A DNA stretch of 64,000 nucleotides from RYN-230 sp036497945 (GCA_036497945.1 DASXIN010000180.1:1-64000); one strand, 5' to 3'; positions 47,936 through 57,094 are shown, counted from the stretch's first letter. Notes: generated by a model not told the origin, from the sequence alone. A program made the numbers and translations.

Positions 47936-48783
47936 TGACGACCGAGCCAACCCCGACCCCGGCCACGACCGGCGCGGCGGCCGACGCCCAGGGCGATGTG
48001 CTCCGGGCCGAGCACATCAGCAAGCGGTTCGGCGCGGTCCGCGCGCTGCACGACATCAACCTGCACCTGGGCCAGGGCGAGGTGCTCGGGCTGCTGGGCG
48101 ACAACGGCGCGGGCAAGTCCACCCTCATCAAGATCCTCTGTGGCTTCCAGCCGCCCACCTCCGGCAAGATCATCCTGGAGGGCAAGGAGATCACGCTCAA
48201 GTCGGTGGATGAGGCCCGCGCGCTCGGCATCGACACCGTCTACCAGGACCTGGCGCTGATCAACGAGCTCACCGTGTACCACAACATGTTCCTGAACCGG
48301 GAGCGCACCCGTTTCACCCTGCTGTCCAACCGGAGCATGCGGCGCACCGCCCAGGAGCAGCTGGACCGGATCGGGGTGAACATCCCGTCGGTGGAGGCCG
48401 AGGTGGCCAAGCTGTCCGGTGGCCAGCGGCAGGCCATCGCGGTGGCCCGGGCGGTCACCTCGGCGGCCAAGGTGCTGCTGCTGGACGAGCCGCTGGCCGC
48501 GATGGGCGCCAAGGAGGGCTCGATGATCCTGGAGCTGATCAAGGACCTCAAGCGCCAGGGCCAGGTCTCGATGATCCTGATCATGCACAACTACGGCCAG
48601 GCGCTCGAGGTGTGCGACCGGATCAACCTGCTGCAGCACGGCGAGATCACCTTCGACAAGATGGCCGGCGACACCTCGGTGCAGGAACTGAACGACATCG
48701 TCATCGAGGAGTACCGGCGGGCCCTGGAAGAGCGCCAGCGGCAGGAGGGCCAGCAGCAGGAGGGCCAGCAGCAGGTGAGTTGA
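47935..48783 (+). CDS. Single-domain sugar ABC importer ATPase (FrcA-like)
   Basis: 282 residues. Walker A GDNGAGKST, Q-loop VYQDLALI, signature LSGGQRQAIAVARA, Walker B VLLLDEP and H-loop IMHNYGQAL are all present. The second ATPase half of RbsA/XylG-type proteins is absent, so a homodimer works, as in FrcA. The C-terminus has an exact 15-nt tandem repeat (48745-48774) giving EGQQQEGQQQ just before the stop. Last gene of the DeoR-controlled operon. Confidence 0.94.
   Translation: MTTEPTPTPATTGAAADAQGDVLRAEHISKRFGAVRALHDINLHLGQGEVLGLLGDNGAGKSTLIKILCGFQPPTSGKIILEGKEITLKSVDEARALGIDTVYQDLALINELTVYHNMFLNRERTRFTLLSNRSMRRTAQEQLDRIGVNIPSVEAEVAKLSGGQRQAIAVARAVTSAAKVLLLDEPLAAMGAKEGSMILELIKDLKRQGQVSMILIMHNYGQALEVCDRINLLQHGEITFDKMAGDTSVQELNDIVIEEYRRALEERQRQEGQQQEGQQQVS
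48745..48774 (+). repeat. 15-nt tandem repeat at the ATPase 3' end
   Basis: GAGGGCCAGCAGCAG occurs twice with no mismatch, in frame, three codons before the TGA stop (48781-48783). It extends the C-terminus by Gln/Gly/Glu only. Confidence 0.9.
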
Positions 48784-48835
48784 CCGGGTTGGCGATCCGG
48801 CTCGTGCGGTGCGGCAAATCGGGCAGGATGGCTAG

Positions 48836-50395
48836 GTGCTGACATCGCTGCGCCGGCTGACCCGGATTACCGCGTGCGCTTTGCTGCTGGCCGTCGCGGG
48901 CTGCACCTCGACCGTCAGTAGCGCGGGCGGCAGCAGTTCGCCCGCGGCCAGCCCCGGAGCGGCCCGGGGCGCGGCACGGTCGGTGGCGGACCCGCTGCAC
49001 TGGCACAGCTGCATGGTGCAGGGGGCCAGCATGCAGTGCGCCAGCCTGCAGGTGCCGCTGAACTACGCCAAGCCGGCCGGCCGGAAGATCACCCTGGCGC
49101 TGTCCCGGGTGCCGGCCACCGCGCCAGCCAGCCAGCAGCAGGGCGACCTGCTGGTCAACCCGGGCGGGCCGGGCGGCCCCGGGCGCGGCCTGGCCGCCTT
49201 CGTCGCCCAGGGGCTCAACCCGCAGGTGGCCGCCGACTACAACATCATCGGCTTCGACCCGCGCGGGGTCGGGGCCAGCGTGCCCGCGCTGAGCTGCGAC
49301 CCATCCTTCTTTACCCGGCTCCGGCCGGACTACATTCCGCATAGCGCCAGTGCCGAGCAACTCCTGGTCAGCCGGGCCAAGGGTTACGCGGCGGACTGTC
49401 AAAGGCGCTCCGGCTGGCTGCTGCCGTACCTGACGACCGCGGATTCGGCCCGGGACATGAACTCGATCCGGGCCGCGCTCGGCGTGCCTGCGATCAGCTA
49501 CTTCGGCTACTCCTACGGGACCTACCTGGGCCAGGTCTACGCCACCCTGTTCCCGCACCGGCTGCGCCGCATGGTGCTGGACTCCGTGGTCGACCCCGCC
49601 GGGGCCTGGTACGCGGACAACATCGCCCAGGACTACGCGTTCCAGGGCCGGATGGAGGCGTTCTTCGCCTGGGTGGCCGCGCATAACGCCAGCTACCGGC
49701 TCGGCAGCCGCCGGGCTCAGGTGCAGCGGGCCTGGTACCGGGCCCGGGCCCGGCTGCAGGCCCATCCGGTGGACCGGGTGATCGGCGCGGACGACTTCGA
49801 CGACACGTTCCTGCAGGGCGGGTACAGCAACTCGCTGTGGCCCGCGCTGGCCGCGGCCCTGGCCACGTACGCCCACAGCGGATCCACCGCGCAGATCGTC
49901 AGCCAGTACCAAGCCGAGGGCGTGCAGAGCGAGAACGAGTTCGCCGTCTACAACGCGGTGGAATGCAGTGACGTCAACTGGCCGCGGAGCTGGGCCAAGT
50001 GGGACGCCGACACCAGGCGGGTGGACCGCACCGCGCCGTTCCAGGCCTGGGACAACGCGTGGTTCAACGCTGCCTGCGCGTTCTGGCCGGTACGCGGGCC
50101 GGCCCGGCCACTGCGGATCAAGGGGGCCGGGCTGCCCGGCATCCTGATGCTGCAGGGCACCCTGGACCCGGCCACGCCCTACCAGGGTGCGCAGGCCGCG
50201 CACCGGCGGCTGCCGACCGCCCGGATGGTCGTGGTGCTAGGCGGCGGCAATCACGGCCAGTCGCTGGCCCAGCCGCCGAATACGTGCGTGGACGGCTACC
50301 TGAACCGGTACCTGGCCAGCGGGGCCCTGCCCACCCGGCCCGGGCTGGTCAACGCCACCTGCCCGGCGCTGCCGCCGCCGGCCGCGGCCGGCTGA
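48836..50395 (+). CDS. Secreted lipoprotein alpha/beta hydrolase (tripeptidyl-aminopeptidase-like)
   Basis: 519 residues from GTG 48836. The signal peptide ends in a lipobox (LLLAVAGC, Cys at about 22). HSCMVQGASMQCASLQVPLNYAKP and NPGGPGGPGRGLAAFVAQG are TAP/SlpD-type signatures; the nucleophile is in YFGYSYGTYLGQVYATLFP, the acid Asp in LQGTLDPATPYQGAQ and the His in GGGNHGQS. It belongs to the clan that releases tripeptides from protein N-termini outside the cell. It starts 53 nt after the sugar operon and may be read through from it. Confidence 0.92.
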   Translation: MLTSLRRLTRITACALLLAVAGCTSTVSSAGGSSSPAASPGAARGAARSVADPLHWHSCMVQGASMQCASLQVPLNYAKPAGRKITLALSRVPATAPASQQQGDLLVNPGGPGGPGRGLAAFVAQGLNPQVAADYNIIGFDPRGVGASVPALSCDPSFFTRLRPDYIPHSASAEQLLVSRAKGYAADCQRRSGWLLPYLTTADSARDMNSIRAALGVPAISYFGYSYGTYLGQVYATLFPHRLRRMVLDSVVDPAGAWYADNIAQDYAFQGRMEAFFAWVAAHNASYRLGSRRAQVQRAWYRARARLQAHPVDRVIGADDFDDTFLQGGYSNSLWPALAAALATYAHSGSTAQIVSQYQAEGVQSENEFAVYNAVECSDVNWPRSWAKWDADTRRVDRTAPFQAWDNAWFNAACAFWPVRGPARPLRIKGAGLPGILMLQGTLDPATPYQGAQAAHRRLPTARMVVVLGGGNHGQSLAQPPNTCVDGYLNRYLASGALPTRPGLVNATCPALPPPAAAG

Positions 50396-50410
50396 TGCCA
50401 GGGAGCGTTC

Positions 50411-51295
50411 ATGATGACCGCCCGCTACCCTGGAAGGGTGCTGCGCACTAAGGCGCTGCGGTCTTCGTCGCTGCGCCTGCTGAATGACCGCGACCTCGGC
50501 GATGTGCTGGAGTTGTGCGACCGCGACCCGGTGGTGAACGTCTTCGTGAGCTCCCGGGTTCGCGAGGCAGGCCTCGACCCGGTCCGGCTGGGCGGCCAGA
50601 TGTGGGGTTACCTGCCCGGCGGCAAGCTGACTTCGGCCTGCTACGCGGGCGCCAACCTGGTCCCGGTGGCGGCCACCGAGGCCGCGGCGACCGCGTTCGC
50701 CAGCCGGGCCCGGATGCAGGGCAGGCGGTGCTCGTCCATCGTGGGGCCCGCCGAGGCGGTCGCGCAGATGTGGCAACTGCTCCGCCCGTACTGGAGCGAG
50801 CCGCGGGAGATCCGGGACAGCCAGCCGGTCATGGCCATCTCCGGCCCGCCACACGCCGCCGCCGACCCGCTGCTACGCCGGGTCCGGCCGGACGAGCTCG
50901 ACGTGCTGCTGCCCGCCTCGGTGGCCATGTTCACCGAGGAAGTCGGGGTGTCACCGCTCGGCCCCGACGGCGGTGCCGCCTACCGGGCCCGGGTGGCCGA
51001 GCTGATCGGGCTGGGCCGGGCGTTCGCCCGGATCGAGGACGGCCGGGTGATGTTCAAGGCCGAGATCGGCGCGGTCACCCCGCACGCCTGCCAGGTGCAG
51101 GGTGTCTGGGTCCGGCCCGACCTACGTGGCCGCGGCCTCGCAGTGGCCGGGATGGCCGCGGTGGTGCAGGAGGCGCTGCGCTCGGTCGCGCCGGTGGTCT
51201 CGCTGTACGTGAACGACTTCAACGCGCCCGCCCGGGCCGTCTACCAGAAAGTCGGCTTCACCGAACTGGCCACGCTGGCGTCCGTGCTGTTCTGA
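50411..51295 (+). CDS. GNAT acetyltransferase with N-terminal DUF4081
   Basis: 294 residues. The N-terminal half (LRLLNDRDLGDVLELCDRDP, VNVFVSSRVREAGL, GGQMWGYLPGGKLTSACYAG) is DUF4081. The C-terminal GNAT domain has QVQGVWVRPDLRGRGLAVAGM (acetyl-CoA loop) and LYVNDFNAPARAVYQKVGF. Homologues directly follow ispG in many actinobacteria; here the sugar operon and a hydrolase gene intervene. The acceptor is unknown. ATGs at 50411 and 50414 are both possible. Confidence 0.9.
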   Translation: MMTARYPGRVLRTKALRSSSLRLLNDRDLGDVLELCDRDPVVNVFVSSRVREAGLDPVRLGGQMWGYLPGGKLTSACYAGANLVPVAATEAAATAFASRARMQGRRCSSIVGPAEAVAQMWQLLRPYWSEPREIRDSQPVMAISGPPHAAADPLLRRVRPDELDVLLPASVAMFTEEVGVSPLGPDGGAAYRARVAELIGLGRAFARIEDGRVMFKAEIGAVTPHACQVQGVWVRPDLRGRGLAVAGMAAVVQEALRSVAPVVSLYVNDFNAPARAVYQKVGFTELATLASVLF

Positions 51296-51328
51296 ACTCC
51301 CGCTGAGCCTGCCCCCCGGACAGCGGCA

Positions 51329-51360
51329 GGGGGCGGACCCGCCTGCGGCAGTCCGCCCCC
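51329..51360 (+). terminator. Hairpin after the GNAT gene
   Basis: GGGGGCGGAC and GTCCGCCCCC form a perfect 10-bp stem with a 12-nt loop, 34 nt after the stop, followed by C-rich sequence. Confidence 0.75.
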
Positions 51361-51450
51361 CAGTCCCCCTGTCGCCGTCTCGCCCGTAGCCCATCCCCCC
51401 GGCGAGATCTGCGTCATAGGGTAGAGCGGGTAAGTCGCAGTAAGTTCGCA

Positions 51451-52449
51451 ATGACTCGATTGGGCTACCTTGTGACTGAACCGCAGCTCACCCCTGGCCG
51501 CCAGGCCGCCGGCCGCTACCTGCGCGAATTACTGCTGCGGCCGGGCCGGTACCGGCAATTGTGGGAATCGCGCGCGGAACGCACCCGGCCCGGCGCGATC
51601 AACCACCTCGCAGTGGCTAATGTGCTCGCGCATCACCTGTGGAATGCCCCGCGCGCCACCGGCAGTTCGGACGTGCTCGCCCGGCAGCTCAAGGACACCG
51701 TGGGCCGGGCCCTGTCTGGCCGGGTGCTGAGCCGTTCCACGCTGGCCCTGTTCGTCGCGGCCTTCGGCCTCTCGCCGCAGGAGGAGGACCGGCTCTGGCG
51801 GCTGTGGCGGGGCAGTGGCCGGATCACCGTGCTGGCCGGGCCACGGGCGATGCGCTCCCGGGCCGCGGCCAAGGTGGTCAGCGAGCTTGGCCCGCGGCGG
51901 CACCAGACGGTATCGCTGCACGACCACGTCTACGTCGGCGCCGACCGGAAGCCGGCCCGGACTCGGACACTGCAGGTGGTCGAGGCCATTGTGGACGGCC
52001 TGGACACCATTCCCTATCTGTACGACACCAACGCGGTAAGCCTGGAACTCGGCCAGGGCTGCGCCGGGCCGCCCGGGCCGATCCACCGGATCGGCGACGT
52101 CCTTTACGCCACCGCTATCCCGCTGACCCGCACGCTCAGCCTGGGCGAGACGCTGACCCTGGAGTACTCGACCGCCTATCACTACGGCGGGGATCCGGCC
52201 GACCCCGGGGAGCGAGAGTACCGCCGTGCGGTCATGGCCACGCTGGACAACTTCGACATGCGCATCGAGTTCCATCCCGACCAGCTGCCGGCCGCGGTCT
52301 GGTGGGCGGTGTGGGACGGGATGGAAGGCGGCGTGCTGGACCAGGAGCTGGTCGCCCCGGACAATCAGCATTCGGTGCACCGGTACCTCCGGTCGATGGA
52401 GCGTTCCGTGGTCGGCTTCCACTGGTCCTGGGACAAAGAGCAGAGGTAA
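51451..52449 (+). CDS. Conserved actinobacterial protein of unknown function
   Basis: 332 residues; I cannot name the family. The first 130 residues look like a helical DNA-binding region: GAINHLAVANVLAHHLWNAP, then SRSTLALFVAAFGLSPQEED, an XRE-like helix pair. From about 150 a beta-rich domain follows (TVSLHDHVYVGADRKPARTR, TLQVVEAIVDGLDTIPYLYD, SLGETLTLEYSTAYHY, MRIEFHPDQLPAAVWWAVWD) ending SVVGFHWSWD. Similar beta-rich segments occur behind XRE domains in other actinomycete proteins. A sensor-regulator is the best guess. It ends 13 nt before proA. Confidence 0.7.
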   Translation: MTRLGYLVTEPQLTPGRQAAGRYLRELLLRPGRYRQLWESRAERTRPGAINHLAVANVLAHHLWNAPRATGSSDVLARQLKDTVGRALSGRVLSRSTLALFVAAFGLSPQEEDRLWRLWRGSGRITVLAGPRAMRSRAAAKVVSELGPRRHQTVSLHDHVYVGADRKPARTRTLQVVEAIVDGLDTIPYLYDTNAVSLELGQGCAGPPGPIHRIGDVLYATAIPLTRTLSLGETLTLEYSTAYHYGGDPADPGEREYRRAVMATLDNFDMRIEFHPDQLPAAVWWAVWDGMEGGVLDQELVAPDNQHSVHRYLRSMERSVVGFHWSWDKEQR

Positions 52450-52462
52450 TAGGCTCGGCCTC

Positions 52463-53695
52463 GTGTCTGACGCACGGAAAGCAGTGATCGCCTGCGGCGA
52501 AGCCGCCGCGGTCGCGGCGGGCCGCCTGGCCGGGGCCCCCGACGCGGTCATCGACCGGACGCTGCGCGGCATGGCCGCGCTGCTCACCGAGCGGGCCGGG
52601 GCGATTCTCGCGGCTAACGCCACAGACCTGGCCGAGGGCGAGCAGGCCCGGCTGGGCCGCGGGCTGCTGGACCGGCTGCGCCTCGATCCGGCCCGGCTGC
52701 AGGACATCGCCCGGCAGCTCGATCTGCTGGCCGAGGCGCCGTTCCCGGCGGACGCCATCCCGGTGCGCGAGCTACCCGGCGGGCTGCGGCTCACCGAGCG
52801 CCGGGTGCCGGTCGGCGTGATCGGCGCGAACTTCGAGGCCCGGCCCAACGTGACCATCGACATCGCATCCCAGCTGCTCAAGTCGCGCAACGCCGGGGTG
52901 CTGCGCACCGGGGGCGCGGCGTTGCGGTCGGCCGCGGCGCTGGCCGACGAGGTCATCGCGCCCGCGCTGGCCGCCGCCGGGCTCGACCCCGGCGCGGTGC
53001 AGCTGGTCCGCTCGGCCGACCGGGAGGCCGCGGTCCAGCTGGTCCGCCAGCCGGAGCTGATCCCGCTGGTCATCCTGCGCGGCAGCGGGGAGACCACGCG
53101 GACCCTGGCTGCCGCGGCCGCGGCCTGCGGGGTGCGCACGCTGGCCCACGCCGACGGCGGTGGCGTGCTGTACCTGGACCGGGCGGCCGACCCGGCGCTG
53201 GCCACCGAGCTGATCACCGCGAGCCTGGACCGGCTGGGCGTGTGCAACCGGCTGAACCTGCTGCTCATCTGCTCCGACGTGTGGCCGCAGCGGCTGCCCG
53301 CCGTGCTGGACGCCATCCGCGGGCTGGGCGTGGCCCCGTCGCTGCCGCCGCACGCCCACCCGCTCGGCCACGAATGGGCGCTGGACACCGGGCACGAGGC
53401 GACCGTGACCATCGCCCCGTCGGACGGCCCGGCGGCGGCCGCCGGGATCGCCAACAGTTGCACCTCCGGGCTGGCGGCCAGCATCGTCACCGCCGACCCG
53501 GCCGCCGCGGCCGAGTTCCTCGCCGGGTACCGGGGCACCGGCGCGTTCTGGAACGCCAGCACCCGGCTGCTGGACGGCTTCAAGCTGCGCGGCGTCCCGG
53601 AGACCGGGATCAACGTGGACCACGTACCCGGCCCGCGCGGCCCGGTGACCTTCCACGACCTGTGCCTCCGGCAGTACGTGGTCACCCCGGCCTGA
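52463..53695 (+). CDS. proA: Glutamate-5-semialdehyde dehydrogenase (gamma-glutamyl phosphate reductase)
   Basis: 410 residues from GTG 52463. RRVPVGVIGANFEARPNVTID, TGGAALRSAAALADE, ILRGSGETTRTLAAAAAACG, HADGGGVLYLD, catalytic cysteine in RLGVCNRLNLLLI, and FWNASTRLLDGFKLR near the end identify ProA. It reduces gamma-glutamyl phosphate with NADPH in proline synthesis. In several positions usually occupied by other residues it is variant (CNRLN for CNAME/CNALE), as in some actinobacterial ProA. proB is not in the window. Confidence 0.95.
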   Translation: MSDARKAVIACGEAAAVAAGRLAGAPDAVIDRTLRGMAALLTERAGAILAANATDLAEGEQARLGRGLLDRLRLDPARLQDIARQLDLLAEAPFPADAIPVRELPGGLRLTERRVPVGVIGANFEARPNVTIDIASQLLKSRNAGVLRTGGAALRSAAALADEVIAPALAAAGLDPGAVQLVRSADREAAVQLVRQPELIPLVILRGSGETTRTLAAAAAACGVRTLAHADGGGVLYLDRAADPALATELITASLDRLGVCNRLNLLLICSDVWPQRLPAVLDAIRGLGVAPSLPPHAHPLGHEWALDTGHEATVTIAPSDGPAAAAGIANSCTSGLAASIVTADPAAAAEFLAGYRGTGAFWNASTRLLDGFKLRGVPETGINVDHVPGPRGPVTFHDLCLRQYVVTPA

Positions 53696-53737
53696 GGCCA
53701 GCCGCCGCCAGCTCTGGCTGAGGTCAGCCGGCCCGGT

Positions 53738-53769
53738 TAGGCTACGCCGCAGCAACCGCTGTATTCCCC
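53738..53769 (+). promoter_or_regulatory. Probable promoter of the ABC-kinase operon
   Basis: The 74-nt gap after proA contains TAGGCT (53741-53746), a TANNNT-type -10 hexamer, in the block GGTTAGGCTA. The same block recurs upstream of rimP (63781-63790). No clear -35 hexamer is seen, and read-through from proA is also possible. Confidence 0.35.
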
Positions 53770-56406
53770 GTGCGTAAACAAGGGTGCGGTAACAAGCGCG
53801 TGGTAATAGCCCCCCGGGTGGTGACGGAGACGCAGGTGAGCTGGTCCGGCCGTGCCGTGGCGCGCGCCCGCCGTGCGGTGCAGCCCGCTGCGCCCGCGCT
53901 GGCGCCGGTGCGCGGCGCCGCGCTGCTCGACGTCCGCGGGCTGACCAAGACGTTCGGCCCGCTCACCGTGCTGCGTGCGGTCAGCCTGCAGGTCGGGCAC
54001 GGCGAGATCGTCGCGGTGGCGGGCGGCAACGGGGCCGGGAAATCGACTCTGATCGGCAGCATCGCCGGGGTGCTCGACGCCGACGGCGGCGAGGTCCTGC
54101 TGGCCGGGCGGCCGATGCCGGCCCGGCCCGCCCTGGTGCGCCGGGCCGGCGTGGAGACCGTGTGGCAGGAGCACGGCCTGTGCGACGACCTCGACGCGGT
54201 GGCCAACATCTTCCTCGGCCGGCCCGGCCGCTGGGTGATCTCCGAGGGTGCGATGCGCGAGGAGGCGGCCGCCGTGCTGCGCCGGGTGGGCGCGCATGAC
54301 CTGCACCTGGACGTGCCGCTGCGGGTGCTGTCCCGCGGCCAGCGGCAGCTGGTCGCGCTGGCCCGGGCGCTGCTCACCCCGCCGCGGCTGCTGGTGATGG
54401 ACGAGCCGACCGCCTCGCTCGGGGTGACGGAGACCGCGCTGGTCGAGTCGATCCTGCGGGAGACCCGCGAGGCGGGCGCCAGCGTCCTGCTCGCCTCGCA
54501 CGACCTGGAACAAGTGTTCGCGCTGGCCGACCGGATCATCGTGCTGCGCGACGGCCGCGCGGTGGCCGACGTCTCCCCGGTTGAGGTGCAGCGCAGCGAC
54601 GTGGTCGCGCTGATGTCCGGGGTGGAGGTGGACTCCATCGCCAGCCGCCAGATCCGGCGGCTGCAGAGCCTGGCCGACCAGCTGTCCGAAGCCGAGCCGG
54701 CCGCTTCGCTGCCGCTGATCGTCTCGGCCATGGCGGGCGCGCTGGACCAGGACATGCTGTGTGTGCACCTGCTGGAGACCACCGGCGAGCAGCCGGTGCT
54801 GCGCCGGATGGCCGCCACCGGGCTGCCCACCGAACTGCTGACCGTGAACGCGGCACTGCCGGTCGGCCCGGACGGCGGCCCGGCCGGGCTGGCCGCGGCG
54901 GACGGCACCGTGGTCGTGGTGGATGACCTGCAGGCCCGGTCGGCCTGGCAGGCCGGCACGGCCGCGGCCGCCGCGGCGGGCATCCGCAGTGCCTGGGCCG
55001 CGCCCATCGTGGGCAGCAACGGGGTGCTCGGCACCGTCTCCGGGTACGCCGCCTCGCCCGGCAACCCGGCCCCGGAGCGGCTGGAACTGGCCACCATCTA
55101 CCTGAGCTACGCCGCGTCGGCCATCGAGCGGGAGCGGCTGCTCACCGAGGTGTCCCGGCGCAACCGGGTGCTCGAATCGCTGCGCGGGCTGCTGGAGACG
55201 CTGGCCGGCCCGGAACGGGTGCAGGGCGGCCTGGAGATCTCCCTGCTGGCCCTGCTGGCCGGGCTGGGCGCGGACAGCGCGGCGGTGATCGGGACCGACG
55301 GCACGGTGCTGGAGTGCCGGTGTATCGCGCACCGGCCCGCCGAGCCCGCCGGGTCCAATGGGAGCCGGCCCGCGGCCGGTGATCCCGGGCTCACCGTGGT
55401 GGTGCTGCCCCGGCTGCACGAGGCGGCCGGGGCCGTGCTCGGCGCGGACGGTGACGTGCCGGCCCGGCTGATCGAGCCCGGGCTGGCCGCCCGCTCGCTG
55501 CGGCTGCCCGGCCAGCGCGGCGCCCTGGTCGCGTGCTGGAGCCCGGGCAAGGCGGTCACCGCGGACGCGCTGGAACTGCTGGACGACGCGAGCCGGTCGC
55601 TCGCCCTGGCCCTGGAGCGGGAGTCGCTGGAGACCGCGCAGCGCGAGGCAGCCGCGCTGCGCCGGTCGCAGAGCATCCAGCGGGAGATGCTCTCCTCGCT
55701 GAGCCATGAGCTGCGCACCCCGCTGACCGCCATCCACGGTTACGCGTCCACTCTGTGCCAGCCCGACCTGACCTGGAACGCGGCGTCCACCCGGCGGTTC
55801 CTCGGCTCCATCGCGGCCGAGTCGGCGCGGATGGAGCGCCTGGTCGGCGACCTGCTGGACTCGACCGCGATCGAGTCAGGTGTGCTGCGGCTGCAGCGGG
55901 ACTGGTGTGAGCTGCCGCTGGTCGTCGGGGCGGCGGCCAACTGCCTGTCCGGCAAGCGGTCGGCCCGCATCCAGCTGGCCACCGGGGTGGAGCCGGTCTG
56001 GGCCGATCACGACCGGCTCGAGCAGGTCTTCGTGAACCTGCTGGAGAATGCGGCCAGCCACGGCGCCTCGCCGCGTGGCACCGACGTGACCGTGCGGGCC
56101 GGTGCCCCGGGATGGGCCGAGGTCGAGATCAGGGACTACGGCCCGGGCATCCCGCCGGGGCTGGCCGAGAAGATCTTCGAGCCGCGGGTCCGCGGTACCA
56201 CCGAGGTCGCGGGCACCGGGCTGGGCCTGCCCATCGCCCGCGGCATCGTCGAGGCGCACGGCGGCACCCTGGTCGTGCGGCCCACCCAGCCCGGGGCAGC
56301 CTTCCTGGTCTCGCTGCCGGCCGATCCGCCACCCGGCTCCGCGGCCGAGCCCGCCGGGGCATCCTGGAGCGTTGTGGAGGAAGCGGAGGAACACCGTGGT
56401 GGCTGA
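53770..56406 (+). CDS. Fusion of a sugar-importer ABC ATPase with GAF-like sensor and histidine kinase
   Basis: 878 residues from GTG 53770; GTG 53821 or 53836 (GGAG at 6 nt) would trim only the unstructured start. About 50-290 is a single RbsA/XylG-type ATPase: Walker A GGNGAGKST (85-93), signature LSRGQRQ (187-193, R for the first G), Walker B LLVMDEP (E212), H-loop H244. About 310-455 is GAF-like, ending in an ASAIERERLLTEVSRR coiled coil. A second, weaker GAF-like region covers 470-615. The kinase has H646 in SLSHELRTPLTAIHGYAS, N-box NLLENAASHG, G1 DYGPGIP, F-box IFEPRVRG and G2 GTGLGLPIARG, KdpD-like. No membrane segment. It is coupled to regulator, binding protein and permease genes that lack another ATPase, so it may serve transport and signalling together. 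Confidence 0.9.
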   Translation: MRKQGCGNKRVVIAPRVVTETQVSWSGRAVARARRAVQPAAPALAPVRGAALLDVRGLTKTFGPLTVLRAVSLQVGHGEIVAVAGGNGAGKSTLIGSIAGVLDADGGEVLLAGRPMPARPALVRRAGVETVWQEHGLCDDLDAVANIFLGRPGRWVISEGAMREEAAAVLRRVGAHDLHLDVPLRVLSRGQRQLVALARALLTPPRLLVMDEPTASLGVTETALVESILRETREAGASVLLASHDLEQVFALADRIIVLRDGRAVADVSPVEVQRSDVVALMSGVEVDSIASRQIRRLQSLADQLSEAEPAASLPLIVSAMAGALDQDMLCVHLLETTGEQPVLRRMAATGLPTELLTVNAALPVGPDGGPAGLAAADGTVVVVDDLQARSAWQAGTAAAAAAGIRSAWAAPIVGSNGVLGTVSGYAASPGNPAPERLELATIYLSYAASAIERERLLTEVSRRNRVLESLRGLLETLAGPERVQGGLEISLLALLAGLGADSAAVIGTDGTVLECRCIAHRPAEPAGSNGSRPAAGDPGLTVVVLPRLHEAAGAVLGADGDVPARLIEPGLAARSLRLPGQRGALVACWSPGKAVTADALELLDDASRSLALALERESLETAQREAAALRRSQSIQREMLSSLSHELRTPLTAIHGYASTLCQPDLTWNAASTRRFLGSIAAESARMERLVGDLLDSTAIESGVLRLQRDWCELPLVVGAAANCLSGKRSARIQLATGVEPVWADHDRLEQVFVNLLENAASHGASPRGTDVTVRAGAPGWAEVEIRDYGPGIPPGLAEKIFEPRVRGTTEVAGTGLGLPIARGIVEAHGGTLVVRPTQPGAAFLVSLPADPPPGSAAEPAGASWSVVEEAEEHRGG

Positions 56407-57094
56407 CAAGACGGCCGTGCTGATCGTGGAGGACGACCAGAACATCGTCGACCTGGTCCGGTCCAACCTGTCCGCCCGCGGCCATGACGTGATCGTGTCC
56501 AAGGACGGCGGCGGGGTCAGCGAGATCCTGGCCGAGCGGCCGCTCGACGTGGTGCTGCTCGACCTGATGCTGCCCGGCCGGGACGGATTCGAGCTGTGCC
56601 GCGAGATCCGCGAGCAGTCTGGGGTGGGCATCATCGTGCTGTCCGCGCGGCGCGCCGAGACGGACAAGGTGCGCGCGCTCAACCTCGGCGCCGACGACTA
56701 CATGACGAAGCCGTTCGGCATCGAGGAACTGCTCGCCCGGATCAACGCCACGCTGCGCCGCAGCAAGCCGTCGCCGGACGGCCGCCCGGAGCCGAGCCTG
56801 GTGCGGATCGGCGACGTGGAGATCGACCTGGAGCGCCGCCGGGTGACCAAGGACGGCACTCTGGTCCACCTCACCCCCACCGAGTTCGCGCTGCTCCGCC
56901 AGTTCGCGATCAGCCCGGGCGAACTGCTCACCCACGCCACGCTGCTGCGCCGGGTGTGGGGACCGGGCTACGAGACGCAGACCGAGTACACCCGGGTCTA
57001 CGTCGGGCGGCTGCGGGCCAAGCTGGAGAAGGCCGGGGACGAGCCGCTGTTCATCACCGAGCCACGGTCCGGCTACCGGTTCGCTACGGCATGA
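56396..57094 (+). CDS. OmpR/KdpE-type response regulator
   Basis: 232 residues from GTG 56396 or 231 from GTG 56399, both behind GGAGGA; the start overlaps the kinase gene by about 11 nt. The receiver domain has VEDDQ, phospho-acceptor D56 in VVLLDLMLPGRDG, S83 in VLSARR in place of the usual Thr, and K105 in DYMTKPFG. The winged helix has HLTPTEFALLRQFAIS, YVGRLRAKLEKA and ITEPRSGYRFA. The cognate kinase is the upstream fusion protein. Probable targets are this operon or sugar catabolic genes. Confidence 0.94.
   Translation: MVADKTAVLIVEDDQNIVDLVRSNLSARGHDVIVSKDGGGVSEILAERPLDVVLLDLMLPGRDGFELCREIREQSGVGIIVLSARRAETDKVRALNLGADDYMTKPFGIEELLARINATLRRSKPSPDGRPEPSLVRIGDVEIDLERRRVTKDGTLVHLTPTEFALLRQFAISPGELLTHATLLRRVWGPGYETQTEYTRVYVGRLRAKLEKAGDEPLFITEPRSGYRFATA

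Noticed and set aside
53737..55737. 666-residue minus-strand open frame opposite the ABC-kinase gene
   Set aside because: Gln/Arg/Gly-rich shadow; the forward protein has intact ATPase and kinase motifs.
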